DNA of 5,636 nt, from assembly GCA_007136375.1 (NCBI GenBank), contig SLHB01000015.1:1-5636 (forward strand). Reading direction: 5' to 3'. This stretch comes from Candidatus Hydrogenedentota bacterium. GTDB lineage: Bacteria > Hydrogenedentota > Hydrogenedentia > Hydrogenedentales > SLHB01. Below the pieces are notes generated by a model. The model saw only the letters and a list, made by a program, of their open reading frames with translations, searched no databases and was not told where the DNA came from. The translations under genes and the position numbers were made by a program. Below are positions 1 through 5,529 of the stretch, one piece after another (within the stretch, counting starts at the first letter, position 1; each line of letters opens with the position of its first letter).

Positions 1-1
1 C

Positions 2-310
2 CCCTGGGTGGCTTTGCTGGTGGGGATGCCCACGGTGCTCAATCCCTTCGTGGAAGAGATTGAGCACCGTGACCAGCAAATCATAAGCTTGCAGGCCGAG
101 AACGGCGAGCGGCGGCGGGTGATGGCGCGTATGTGGGAGATGTTTGATAACGTTCTGGCCGCTGAGGAGTACAAGGCCAGTGTGGTCGAGTTAGTGGAGG
201 AGCGGCGGCAAATGGAACAAGAGATTGCCTCACTTAACGAAGAGCTCTCCCAGCTTCAAGAACAATTGAGATTGGCGAACGAGGAGTTGGAACGCAGTGC
301 GCCGCCCTGA
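2..310 (+). CDS. 3' part of a truncated coiled-coil paralogue of the 638-aa membrane protein downstream
   Basis: The reading frame is open from the left edge (first codons Pro-Trp-Val-Ala) to the TGA at 308-310, so the true start lies outside the window; the GTG at 8 is not a convincing start. The roughly 100 visible residues align with residues 306-409 of the protein at 590-2506: shared stretches include NPFVEEI, QQI-SLQ, EQEIA, DEEL/NEEL and LER. There is one 4-residue (12-base) in-frame deletion around residues 357-375 of the longer protein. The resemblance begins right after the point where that protein has its membrane helix, so this copy probably also has one off the left edge. It stops about 230 residues earlier, losing the end of the coiled coil and the whole C-terminal domain. 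Heptad-like Leu/Ile spacing with many Glu, Gln and Arg predicts a coiled coil. It may be a short functional variant or a decaying duplicate; the open frame favours the former slightly. Function unknown. Confidence 0.6.
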   Translation, partial: PWVALLVGMPTVLNPFVEEIEHRDQQIISLQAENGERRRVMARMWEMFDNVLAAEEYKASVVELVEERRQMEQEIASLNEELSQLQEQLRLANEELERSAPP

Positions 311-348
311 TAAGGACCAAGGCCTTTTCGGCGCGGACACGCGCGCTC

Positions 349-371
349 CGGCGCCATGGGAGGCGGCGCCG
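349..371 (+). other. GC-only hairpin in the intergenic region
   Basis: CGGCGCC at 349-355 and GGCGCCG at 365-371 are exact complements around a 9-base loop. No T-tract follows, so it is not an intrinsic terminator of the usual type; it could protect the 3' end of the upstream transcript or mean nothing in GC-rich DNA. A smaller hairpin (GCGCG-GACA-CGCGC) sits at 331-344. The rest of 311-490 shows no gene, no detectable continuation of the paralogue and no other clear signal. Confidence 0.25.
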
Positions 372-491
372 TGACGGAAACGGGTGATTCGATACAGATG
401 CGGAGGGTAAGGGGCCCAGGTTGAGGGCGCCCTGGACAAGGGGGGCGCGCAAGGGATTTCTAGACCGAATTTAGAAGGGGATCGCAGTTTT

Positions 492-520
492 TTGACAACC
501 CCTGGGACCGGTGCTAGAAT
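492..520 (+). promoter_or_regulatory. Strong sigma70-type promoter with extended -10
   Basis: A perfect -35 TTGACA (492-497) is followed by a 17-base spacer and TAGAAT (515-520), one mismatch from TATAAT. TG at 512-513 adds the extended -10 element (TGC-TAGAAT). Transcription should begin near 527, giving a leader of about 63 bases before the ATG at 590. No operator-like palindrome is visible over it, which suggests high constitutive expression. Confidence 0.85.
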
Positions 521-534
521 TCCGAATGAGACAA

Positions 535-550
535 CGGGGAGGAGGCCCCG
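535..550 (+). other. Leader hairpin showing AGGAGG in its loop
   Basis: CGGGG (535-539) pairs with CCCCG (546-550), leaving a 6-base loop AGGAGG (540-545). The loop is itself an anti-16S sequence, about 30 bases upstream of the true ribosome-binding site, with no start codon at a useful distance. It could act as a ribosome standby or decoy site, or as an mRNA-stabilising 5' hairpin. This is inferred from sequence alone. Confidence 0.35.
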
Positions 551-574
551 TAAGCTCAAGCGTGCCAAACATCT

Positions 575-583
575 AGGAGGTGA
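575..583 (+). promoter_or_regulatory. Full-length Shine-Dalgarno sequence
   Basis: AGGAGGTGA is complementary over nine bases to the conserved 3' end of bacterial 16S rRNA and ends six bases before the ATG at 590. It fixes the start of the 638-residue protein and predicts efficient initiation. Confidence 0.9.
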
Positions 584-589
584 GGTCCT

Positions 590-2506
590 ATGGCCGACGA
601 AGAAAAAAGGAAGGGTGACGACCAGCCTGAAAAGGAGGACGAACCCTTCCAGGCCCCCTCGGACGATTTTCAAACATCGGACGAAGGGGAAGAGCAGGAG
701 CTGGACTTCGGCGCCTTGACTGGGGGCGGGCCAAGCAAGCAGGAGGACGAGGACCAAGGCTTGGGGGATCTCCCTCCGCTGAGTGACTTTGAATCGTCCG
801 AAGGCGACACGCAGCCAGCCGCAAGCGCGGATAAGCCCGATGAGCCCGAGGAAGAGGCTTGGGACAGTGGATTGCCGCCTTTGAGCGACTTGGGCATGGG
901 GGAGGAGGACAGCGGCGGCCATGAAACGCCCGCGCCCGAAGCGGGCCGCGCAAGCGATTTCGAGTCGCCCGCGAGCGACTCGGGCTTCGATACGCCCACG
1001 GGTGAATCAGGGTTTGACACCCCGACCCCGGCTGGGGCGGGCTTCCAGGATCTGACGTCCGACAGTGACTTCTCCCCCGAGACGCCCGACATCGGTCCGG
1101 GTCCGGATTCCGATGTCGAAACGCCCATGTTCGACAGCGCCTTTGGCGCCGGCGGCGATGAGCCTGGCGGCGGCGACGCGCCGACCCGCGCCATGGAAAC
1201 GCCCATGTTTGGCGGAGACCAAGGCGGAGGTGGCGAGGACGAGTTCGGGGCCGGCGGCGGCGGAGAGTTTCAGGGGTTTGAGGAGGGCGCATTTGGCGCC
1301 GAGATGGGACAAGACGCCTTCGGCGAGGGGGGCGGCGGCACGCCGATGCCGGACTTTTCCCCAGACACCGGTGTGACCGGGGCGGAAGGGCCGCCGCCGG
1401 GCGCCTATGCGGCAGTTGGTGACGATGGAGATGATGGGATGAATCGAGGCGTACTCGTTGTCGTGTTTCTTTTGGTGGGCGCCATTGTCGGCATCCTTGG
1501 CGGCCCCTGGGTGGCTTCGCAGGTGGGGATGCCCGAAGCGCTCAACCCCTTCGTGGAAGAAATCCAGCAGCGCGAACAACAAATCACGAGCCTGCAAGGC
1601 GAGAACACCAACCTCCGAAACCAGGTCGCGGAAATGCAACAGATCGTTGAAGTGATCGGGCCGGGCACTGCTCCGTATGAGGTCAGTCCGGAACGCATCA
1701 CTGAGTTGCTGGAGCAGCAGCGGCAAATCGAACAAGAGATCGCCATGCTCGACGAGGAGCTTTCCCTGCTTCAAGAAGAGCTGAGCTTGGTGAACGAGGA
1801 CCTGGAGCGCACGAACGAGGAATTCGTGGTCGCGCAACAGGAATACGAAGATCTGCTCAACGAGACGTCCATCACCCAGGCGCGCCAGCAAGGCCTGATC
1901 GCCGAGGTGGACCGGCTTACGAGCCTCGTGGGTGAACTCGAGGACGCCAACGCGCGCCGTCAAGCGACGCGGAACGCCCTCCAGAGCGCCATGGAGCGGC
2001 TCGCCGTCCAGATCGAGGAAGGCCTTCCGCTGACGCCGCGCGAGTTCGACCGCGAGGAGCGCGCCGCCGCCGCCCAGGCCCTCCTGGATCGCATTGAGGA
2101 GACCAACTGGGTCGACCCGGATCTCCTCAATGACTACACGAACCTGTATCTCAGAGAGCTTGAGATAGCCGAGAGTCAGAAGTACTTCTTCGCCCGGATT
2201 CCGGTGCGCGACCGCTTTGGCGTCGTGACCAATAAGTGGGCCGAGTGCGTGATGAACGGCAATTGGAGCGTGTACTACCGGACCCTGGACGGCCGGAACA
2301 TCGGCGTGTATGCGAATACGGCCGAAACCGGCGCGCCGCGTTACGAGTTTGTCGAAGACTTTCCGAGGGAAGCGCAAACCCACATTCAGGAACAGATCTT
2401 CGCGAACCGGACGCCCGGCTACCAGGAGCGGATTCAAGTCCTCGCCCAGCAGGAAGTGGAGCTGGAGCGGGGCACGGCGTGGCAACGCGTCTTTGATAGC
2501 CTATAA
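590..2506 (+). CDS. Single-pass membrane protein: disordered acidic N-terminus, coiled coil, unknown C-terminal domain
   Basis: I do not recognise a named family. The 638 residues fall into four parts. Residues 1-283 are strongly acidic and low in complexity, rich in Gly, Pro, Ser and Asp. They carry repeated motifs: LPPLSD at 61 and 95, SGFDTPT at 131 and 140, ETPMF at 177 and 203, and scattered FG pairs at 185, 207, 219, 235 and 244. Residues 287-305 are a hydrophobic helix (GVLVVVFLLVGAIVGILGG) preceded by Arg286. Residues about 322-455 are Glu/Gln/Leu-rich with heptad spacing, a long coiled coil broken near the Gly-Pro-Gly at 357-359. Residues about 460-638 form a mixed, probably globular domain with several Trp and Tyr (W507, W550, W559, Y562, Y563) and no cleavable signal peptide or catalytic motif that I can name. 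The single Arg before the helix and the lack of basic residues after it suggest N-inside, C-outside topology. The start is set by a perfect Shine-Dalgarno; the gene has its own strong promoter and terminator, so it is monocistronic. An envelope scaffold or tether role is only an inference. Confidence 0.9.
   Translation: MADEEKRKGDDQPEKEDEPFQAPSDDFQTSDEGEEQELDFGALTGGGPSKQEDEDQGLGDLPPLSDFESSEGDTQPAASADKPDEPEEEAWDSGLPPLSDLGMGEEDSGGHETPAPEAGRASDFESPASDSGFDTPTGESGFDTPTPAGAGFQDLTSDSDFSPETPDIGPGPDSDVETPMFDSAFGAGGDEPGGGDAPTRAMETPMFGGDQGGGGEDEFGAGGGGEFQGFEEGAFGAEMGQDAFGEGGGGTPMPDFSPDTGVTGAEGPPPGAYAAVGDDGDDGMNRGVLVVVFLLVGAIVGILGGPWVASQVGMPEALNPFVEEIQQREQQITSLQGENTNLRNQVAEMQQIVEVIGPGTAPYEVSPERITELLEQQRQIEQEIAMLDEELSLLQEELSLVNEDLERTNEEFVVAQQEYEDLLNETSITQARQQGLIAEVDRLTSLVGELEDANARRQATRNALQSAMERLAVQIEEGLPLTPREFDREERAAAAQALLDRIEETNWVDPDLLNDYTNLYLRELEIAESQKYFFARIPVRDRFGVVTNKWAECVMNGNWSVYYRTLDGRNIGVYANTAETGAPRYEFVEDFPREAQTHIQEQIFANRTPGYQERIQVLAQQEVELERGTAWQRVFDSL
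770..892 (+). repeat. Two copies of the peptide motif LPPLSD(F/L)
   Basis: Residues 61-67 (bases 770-790) and 95-101 (bases 872-892) of the membrane protein read LPPLSDF and LPPLSDL, 34 residues apart, each after a Gly-rich or acidic stretch. Five of the six shared residues use different codons in the two copies, so the likeness is kept at peptide level and not by recent DNA duplication. It looks like a short linear binding motif. Confidence 0.6.
980..1027 (+). repeat. Tandem peptide motif SGFDTPT, 9-residue period
   Basis: Bases 980-1000 and 1007-1027 both encode SGFDTPT (residues 131-137 and 140-146). All seven codon pairs differ, each only at the third base (for example TCG/TCA, GGC/GGG, TTC/TTT). 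Related TP-containing pieces occur nearby (HETPAP at 111, PETPD at 163, TPMPDF at 251). Confidence 0.75.
1118..1209 (+). repeat. Two copies of the ETPMF motif
   Basis: GAAACGCCCATGTT occurs exactly at 1118-1131 and 1196-1209, 78 bases apart, in the same frame, encoding ETPMF at residues 177-181 and 203-207. Here the DNA is also identical, in contrast to the SGFDTPT pair, so this copy may be younger or more codon-constrained. Confidence 0.7.
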
Positions 2507-2510
2507 GGAC

Positions 2511-2532
2511 TAGCGGGGACCGGTTCCCGCTA
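2511..2532 (+). other. Hairpin just after the stop codon
   Basis: TAGCGGGG (2511-2518) pairs with TTCCCGCTA at 2524-2532, giving eight pairs including one G-U, plus a possible further A-T closing pair, around a short loop. It begins five bases after the TAA at 2504-2506 and lacks a T-tract. It may shield the mRNA 3' end together with the terminator 12 bases downstream. Confidence 0.5.
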
Positions 2533-2544
2533 TCAGCAAGAATA

Positions 2545-2596
2545 CCGCGCGGCTTTCCGGAGCGACAGAGCCTGGAAGGCCGCGCGGCTCTTTTTT
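2545..2596 (+). terminator. Strong intrinsic terminator
   Basis: CCGCGCGGCTTTCCGG (2545-2560) pairs with 2572-2587 over 16 base pairs, two of them G-U wobbles, around an 11-base loop. CTC and six T residues (2591-2596) follow. It ends the transcript of the 638-residue membrane protein and insulates the methyltransferase gene from it. Confidence 0.88.
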
Positions 2597-2623
2597 GAAC
2601 GCCGCTTTGCCGGGGCCTATACT
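2595..2623 (+). promoter_or_regulatory. Sigma70-type promoter, predicted leaderless start
   Basis: TTGAAC (2595-2600) and TATACT (2618-2623) are separated by the ideal 17 bases. The -35 box uses the last two T residues of the preceding terminator. Six bases separate the -10 box from the ATG at 2630, so the expected transcription start coincides with the start codon. No Shine-Dalgarno is present between them, which agrees with a leaderless mRNA. Confidence 0.7.
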
Positions 2624-2629
2624 GGTCTC

Positions 2630-3277
2630 ATGCCCACCAGCCGTTACAAACACACGCCCGCCATCCTCAACGCCGTACTGTGCGCGGCGCCCGAGTCTAT
2701 TCTGGACGTGGGGACCGGGTTCGGCAAGTGGGGGCATCTCTTCCGGGAATACACGGACATCGCCCGCGCCGAAGAGGAGCCCGAGCGGTATCACCGGCCC
2801 CATTGGAAGGTCCGCATCGACGGCATCGAAGGTCACGCGCCCTATATCACGCCCGCCCACGAATATCTCTATGACAATATCTATATTGGGGACATGACCG
2901 ATAAAATACGGGAGGTTGGCGTGTATGACGTCATTTTCCTGGGCGATGTCATCGAGCACGCGGCCAAAGAGGAAGGAAGGCGCGTGCTGCGTCTTTGTCT
3001 GGAGCGCGCCCGCAAGATGGTCGTGGTGACGACCCCGCCCCGGTTCAAGGAACAGCCCGCCGTGTGCAACAATCCCCTGGAGGAGCACCGCTCCCACTGG
3101 CGCGCCCGGGATTTCCACGCCCTCGCCCCCGCCGTGACCCGGAAGGTGGTCAACAAGCTCGTGGCCATACTGTTTCCAGACGAGGCGCAGTGGCGCGCTT
3201 TGCAGCCCGCCGTTCAAAAGGCCTTGGGCGTCCCGCTGTGGCGCCGCCTCGTGTCCGCTGTCCACACCACCCGCTAA
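2630..3277 (+). CDS. Class I SAM-dependent methyltransferase
   Basis: The 215-residue protein has the Rossmann-type methyltransferase layout. Motif I is ILDVGTGFG (residues 24-32), the glycine-rich S-adenosylmethionine-binding loop. An acidic residue ending strand 2 (E67 in DGIEG) would contact the ribose hydroxyls. GDMTD (87-91) matches the adenine-binding region, and YDVIFLGDVIEH (99-110) matches motif IV and the following helix common in small-molecule and glycan methyltransferases. VVVTTPP (131-137) fits strand 5. No DNA- or rRNA-methylase signature such as NPPY or DPPY is visible, so the substrate is unknown. It has no signal peptide and should be cytoplasmic. The gene stands alone between a terminator and the SOS operon. 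The start is the first ATG, exactly where the promoter predicts the transcript to begin; there is no Shine-Dalgarno for it. I am confident of the fold, not of the target. Confidence 0.88.
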   Translation: MPTSRYKHTPAILNAVLCAAPESILDVGTGFGKWGHLFREYTDIARAEEEPERYHRPHWKVRIDGIEGHAPYITPAHEYLYDNIYIGDMTDKIREVGVYDVIFLGDVIEHAAKEEGRRVLRLCLERARKMVVVTTPPRFKEQPAVCNNPLEEHRSHWRARDFHALAPAVTRKVVNKLVAILFPDEAQWRALQPAVQKALGVPLWRRLVSAVHTTR

Positions 3278-3282
3278 TCCGC

Positions 3283-3298
3283 GGCGCTTTCTGGCGCC
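3283..3298 (+). other. Small hairpin after the methyltransferase gene, possible weak terminator
   Basis: GGCGC (3283-3287) pairs with GCGCC (3294-3298) around a 6-base loop, six bases after the TAA, followed by a pyrimidine-rich stretch (CCCGTTCCGTTCTCCC) without a clean T-tract. It is too short to call a terminator firmly. The remainder of 3299-3400 shows no gene. Confidence 0.25.
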
Positions 3299-3403
3299 CC
3301 GTTCCGTTCTCCCTTCTCCTCGTCTTCCCCGGCGGCCGCGCGGTTTCCAATTCCCGCCAAAGCCCACGCGATGCATGTTCGGAAGTGGCGCCCCCTTTTG
3401 CTC

Positions 3404-3433
3404 TTGATAAGCTGAAAACTTGTTCAGTATAAT
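3404..3433 (+). promoter_or_regulatory. Promoter of the imuA-imuB-dnaE2 operon, predicted leaderless
   Basis: TTGATA (3404-3409) and a perfect TATAAT (3428-3433) are 18 bases apart. The -10 box ends six bases before the ATG at 3440, so transcription should start on the A of the start codon. The spacer is occupied by a LexA-like palindrome, which predicts repression in undamaged cells and a sharp increase on SOS induction. Confidence 0.8.
3412..3427 (+). promoter_or_regulatory. LexA-like SOS operator in the imuA promoter spacer
   Basis: CTGAAAACTTGTTCAG has perfect five-base arms (CTGAA/TTCAG) and the CTG-N10-CAG layout of the enterobacterial LexA box. Read four bases shorter, the same dyad is GAAA-N4-GTTC, one base from the Bacillus/actinobacterial GAAC-N4-GTTC box. 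It lies wholly between the -35 and -10 hexamers, so a bound repressor would block RNA polymerase. The downstream genes are classic SOS mutagenesis genes, which supports the call. The LexA type of this organism is unknown. Confidence 0.75.
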
Positions 3434-3439
3434 GCCGCC

Positions 3440-4066
3440 ATGAGCGTCATGAATCCAGAAAGCGCGCCGCCGCCGCGCGGCGTGGTGTGGGGCGGCGCAT
3501 TGCGGGCCGGGTCCGGCCGGCCGGTGTGGAGCTTGACCGCGTTGGCCGGGCGGTTCGTGGAGATCACGGGCGCGGCGCCGTTGACGGCCGCCGCGGGCTT
3601 GATTTTGGAGGCGCAAGAACGCGGGACGCCAGCGGCGTGGATTGGCGCCGCCGCTTCCAGTTTCTATCCCCCCGATTTCGCGGCATGGGGGATTGACCTC
3701 GCGGCCCTGCCGGTGGTTCATGTGGAAGACGCGTGTCAAGGGGCCCGGGCGGCGGACACGCTGTTGCGCTCCGGCGGATTCGCCCTCGTGATGCTGGATC
3801 TGCCGGCGGCCGCGGATCTCCCCTTGGCGGCGCAAAGCCGGTTGGCGGGGCTGGCGAAGCAACGCCACGCCGTTCTGGCGCGCCTCCGGAGCGGCGGCCA
3901 GGACCGAGCGCCCGCGGGCTCTCTTGTCTCCTTGCGCGTGGAGACGGCGGTGGATCGGCGGGGATTCGACGCGTTTCTTTGCGCCTTGCGGGCGGTCAAG
4001 GATAAACGCCAGGCGCCGGGCTGGCGTCACGAGGAGGTGCGTCATGGACCGGGTGGCCTGTGTTAA
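3440..4066 (+). CDS. imuA: ImuA-type RecA-fold mutasome protein lacking a P-loop
   Basis: The 208-residue protein resembles a shortened RecA core. GRFVEITG (37-44) matches RecA's strand before the P-loop, but the next residues (AAPLTAAAG, 45-53) lack the GKT/S of Walker A. AAWIGAAASSFYPPDF (65-80) matches RecA's FIDAEHALDP region with the catalytic Glu replaced, and SFYPP followed by GIDL is typical of ImuA proteins. ALVMLDLP (115-122) is Walker B-like with D120, and AVKDKRQAPGW (185-195) recalls the RecA Lys-x-Lys element. In the family, ImuA works with ImuB and DnaE2 in error-prone lesion bypass; here ATP binding by the usual mode looks lost, which suggests a structural or RecA-binding role. 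The ATG at 3440 has no Shine-Dalgarno and fits a leaderless mRNA; Met4 at 3449 is the alternative. The 3' end overlaps imuB by 23 bases. Assignment rests on these motifs plus the neighbouring imuB and dnaE2. Confidence 0.85.
   Translation: MSVMNPESAPPPRGVVWGGALRAGSGRPVWSLTALAGRFVEITGAAPLTAAAGLILEAQERGTPAAWIGAAASSFYPPDFAAWGIDLAALPVVHVEDACQGARAADTLLRSGGFALVMLDLPAAADLPLAAQSRLAGLAKQRHAVLARLRSGGQDRAPAGSLVSLRVETAVDRRGFDAFLCALRAVKDKRQAPGWRHEEVRHGPGGLC
4031..4039 (+). promoter_or_regulatory. Shine-Dalgarno of imuB inside imuA
   Basis: GAGGAGGTG ends four bases before the ATG at 4044. It decides the imuB start in favour of 4044 over in-frame upstream codons (the frame is open back to 3924), because the protein then begins MDRVACVNAE, which aligns with the N-terminus of Y-family polymerases. 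Confidence 0.85.
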
Positions 4067-5528
4067 CGCCGAGGCGTTCCCCCTCCAACTTCTGCTGCGC
4101 GATTGTCCCGGCTGGCGCGGCGAACCCGCCGCCGTGGTGGACCGGGAGACGCCCATGGGCGTTATCCAGTGGGTGAACGCCCACGCCCGGCGGCGCCATA
4201 TCTATCCGGGCATGCGTTTCGCCGCCGCGTTGTCCTTGTGCCGCGATTTGCAGGCCGGGGAAGTGGCGGATACGCGTGTGTCCGGCGCGGTGGAGGCCTT
4301 GCTTCACCGGCTCTGGCGTTTCAGTCCCCGCGTGGAGCCGGCCGCCGGGGAGCCCGGCGTGTTCTGGCTTGACGCCTCGGGCTTGGGCAACGTGTTTCCC
4401 TCCCTGGAGCAATGGGCCGGCGCGATCCAGGCGGATCTCCGCGCCGAAACGATCACAGCCGTGACCGCGGTGGGGTTTTCCCGGTTCGGCGGTTACGCCG
4501 CCGCGAAGGCCGCCACGCGGAATATCGTGTTCCCGGACGCGGAAGCGGAGCGCCGCCATGTGCGGCAAATATCCATGGACTGTCTCGAATTCAGCGCCGG
4601 CGTCCGGGAGACACTGACGAAACTTGGCGTAAAGACCCTTGGCCAATTCATGGATATGCCCCCGGCGGGGATCCGCCGCCGTTTTGGCGCCCAGCTTCAT
4701 GCGCTGCACGAGATGGCCCAGGGCGCCGGGTGGCGGCCCCTTGCGTCCCGGACTTTTGAGACGCCCGCGGAAGAGACGATCACGCTCGATTACCCCGTGA
4801 GCAATTCTGAGGCCCTGATGGCGGCGCTGACGCCCGCCGTGGAGAAGGTGATCCAGCAGTTGAGCGAGCGGCATGAGCGTTTGGCCGCGCTCTGGCTCGC
4901 CTTGCGCCTTGACGACGGCAAACGCTTGGATCACCGGGTGGCGCCCGCCGCGCCGACGGATAGCGCGGAGCAGATCGTGCCCCTGGCGCGGCTGCGTCTC
5001 GGCGCCGTGACCCTGTCCGCAGGCGTGGTGGAATGCGCCGTGCGCGGCGAAGGCGTGGCCGCCGTGACGGAGCAACTGGATCTCCTTGACGGCGCGCCAG
5101 ACCGGAGCCGCGCCGCCATACACCGGGCCTTCGCAAAGCTGCGGGCCGAATTCGGCCCCCGCGCCGTGGTCCGCGCCCGCCTCCACGAACGTCACCTGCC
5201 GGAAGCCTGTTTTTCATGGGAATCCATGGAGACGTTGCCTCAAGCCCAGCCGGCGCCTGAACCGGCGCGGCCCCTTGTCCGCCGCTTTCTGGCCCAGGCG
5301 GGCAAGTTGCCGCGCCGTCCCCGCCACGAGCCCAACGGCTGGCTTGTGGCCGGTCCGGCCGAGGGTCCCGTGGAAGAGATCGTTGGCCCCCACGAGCTGT
5401 CCGGCGGCTGGTGGCGCCGGGAGGTTGCGCGGAGTTACTACTGCGTCCGCGTGCGGAGCGGCCGCTGGTTCTGGGTGTATTACGATGAGATACGCCGGGC
5501 TTGGTTCCTCCAGGGGGCGGTGGAATGA
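4044..5528 (+). CDS. imuB: ImuB, catalytically inactive Y-family polymerase and mutasome hub
   Basis: The 494-residue protein has a Y-family polymerase body and an ImuB-type tail. The N-terminus VACVNAEAF (4-12) aligns with VDMDCF of DinB, but the metal-binding Asp is Asn8. GVFWLD (105-110) aligns with DEAYLD, so the catalytic Asp-Glu pair is Gly105-Val106. Hence no polymerase activity is expected, as known for ImuB. RRRHIYPGMRFAAA (49-62) is the conserved finger segment, and residues about 184-228 hold the helix-hairpin-helix region (LGVKTLGQF). The little-finger part ends with QLDLL (344-348), close to the clamp-binding consensus QL(S/D)LF. The C-terminal tail (about 410-494), with GPHELSGGWW and ARSYYCVRV followed by WFWVYYDEIRRAWFLQG, is characteristic of ImuB and is the region linked to partner binding. 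The gene overlaps imuA by 23 bases and precedes dnaE2 by one base, so it is translated in one operon under the LexA-like operator at 3412-3427. In the mutasome model ImuB links DnaE2 and ImuA to the beta clamp. Confidence 0.93.
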   Translation: MDRVACVNAEAFPLQLLLRDCPGWRGEPAAVVDRETPMGVIQWVNAHARRRHIYPGMRFAAALSLCRDLQAGEVADTRVSGAVEALLHRLWRFSPRVEPAAGEPGVFWLDASGLGNVFPSLEQWAGAIQADLRAETITAVTAVGFSRFGGYAAAKAATRNIVFPDAEAERRHVRQISMDCLEFSAGVRETLTKLGVKTLGQFMDMPPAGIRRRFGAQLHALHEMAQGAGWRPLASRTFETPAEETITLDYPVSNSEALMAALTPAVEKVIQQLSERHERLAALWLALRLDDGKRLDHRVAPAAPTDSAEQIVPLARLRLGAVTLSAGVVECAVRGEGVAAVTEQLDLLDGAPDRSRAAIHRAFAKLRAEFGPRAVVRARLHERHLPEACFSWESMETLPQAQPAPEPARPLVRRFLAQAGKLPRRPRHEPNGWLVAGPAEGPVEEIVGPHELSGGWWRREVARSYYCVRVRSGRWFWVYYDEIRRAWFLQGAVE

Positions 5529-5529
5529 A

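Noticed and set aside
458..476. TTCTA/TAGAA inverted repeat as terminator or operator
   Set aside because: Only five mostly A-T pairs with a 9-base loop and no T-tract; too weak to support.
311..490. Possible decayed remainder of the truncated paralogue
   Set aside because: I compared it by eye with the sequence after 1815 of the long gene and saw no matching stretch in any frame.
1007..2485. 492-codon minus-strand open frame opposite the coiled-coil gene
   Set aside because: It is the antisense of a gene with strong promoter, Shine-Dalgarno and domain structure; the product is Leu/His/Arg-rich and resembles nothing.
3924..4043. Upstream extension of imuB by 40 codons
   Set aside because: Those residues do not align with Y-family polymerases, lie within imuA, and the Shine-Dalgarno at 4031-4039 points to the ATG at 4044.
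2510..4156. 548-codon open frame on the minus strand across the methyltransferase and imuA
   Set aside because: It covers two convincing + strand genes, a terminator and two promoters; its translation is Gly/Arg/Pro-rich without domains. Long antisense frames are expected at this GC content.
3996..5195. 399-codon minus-strand open frame opposite imuB
   Set aside because: imuB is certain from its motifs; the antisense frame lacks a start signal and any domain.
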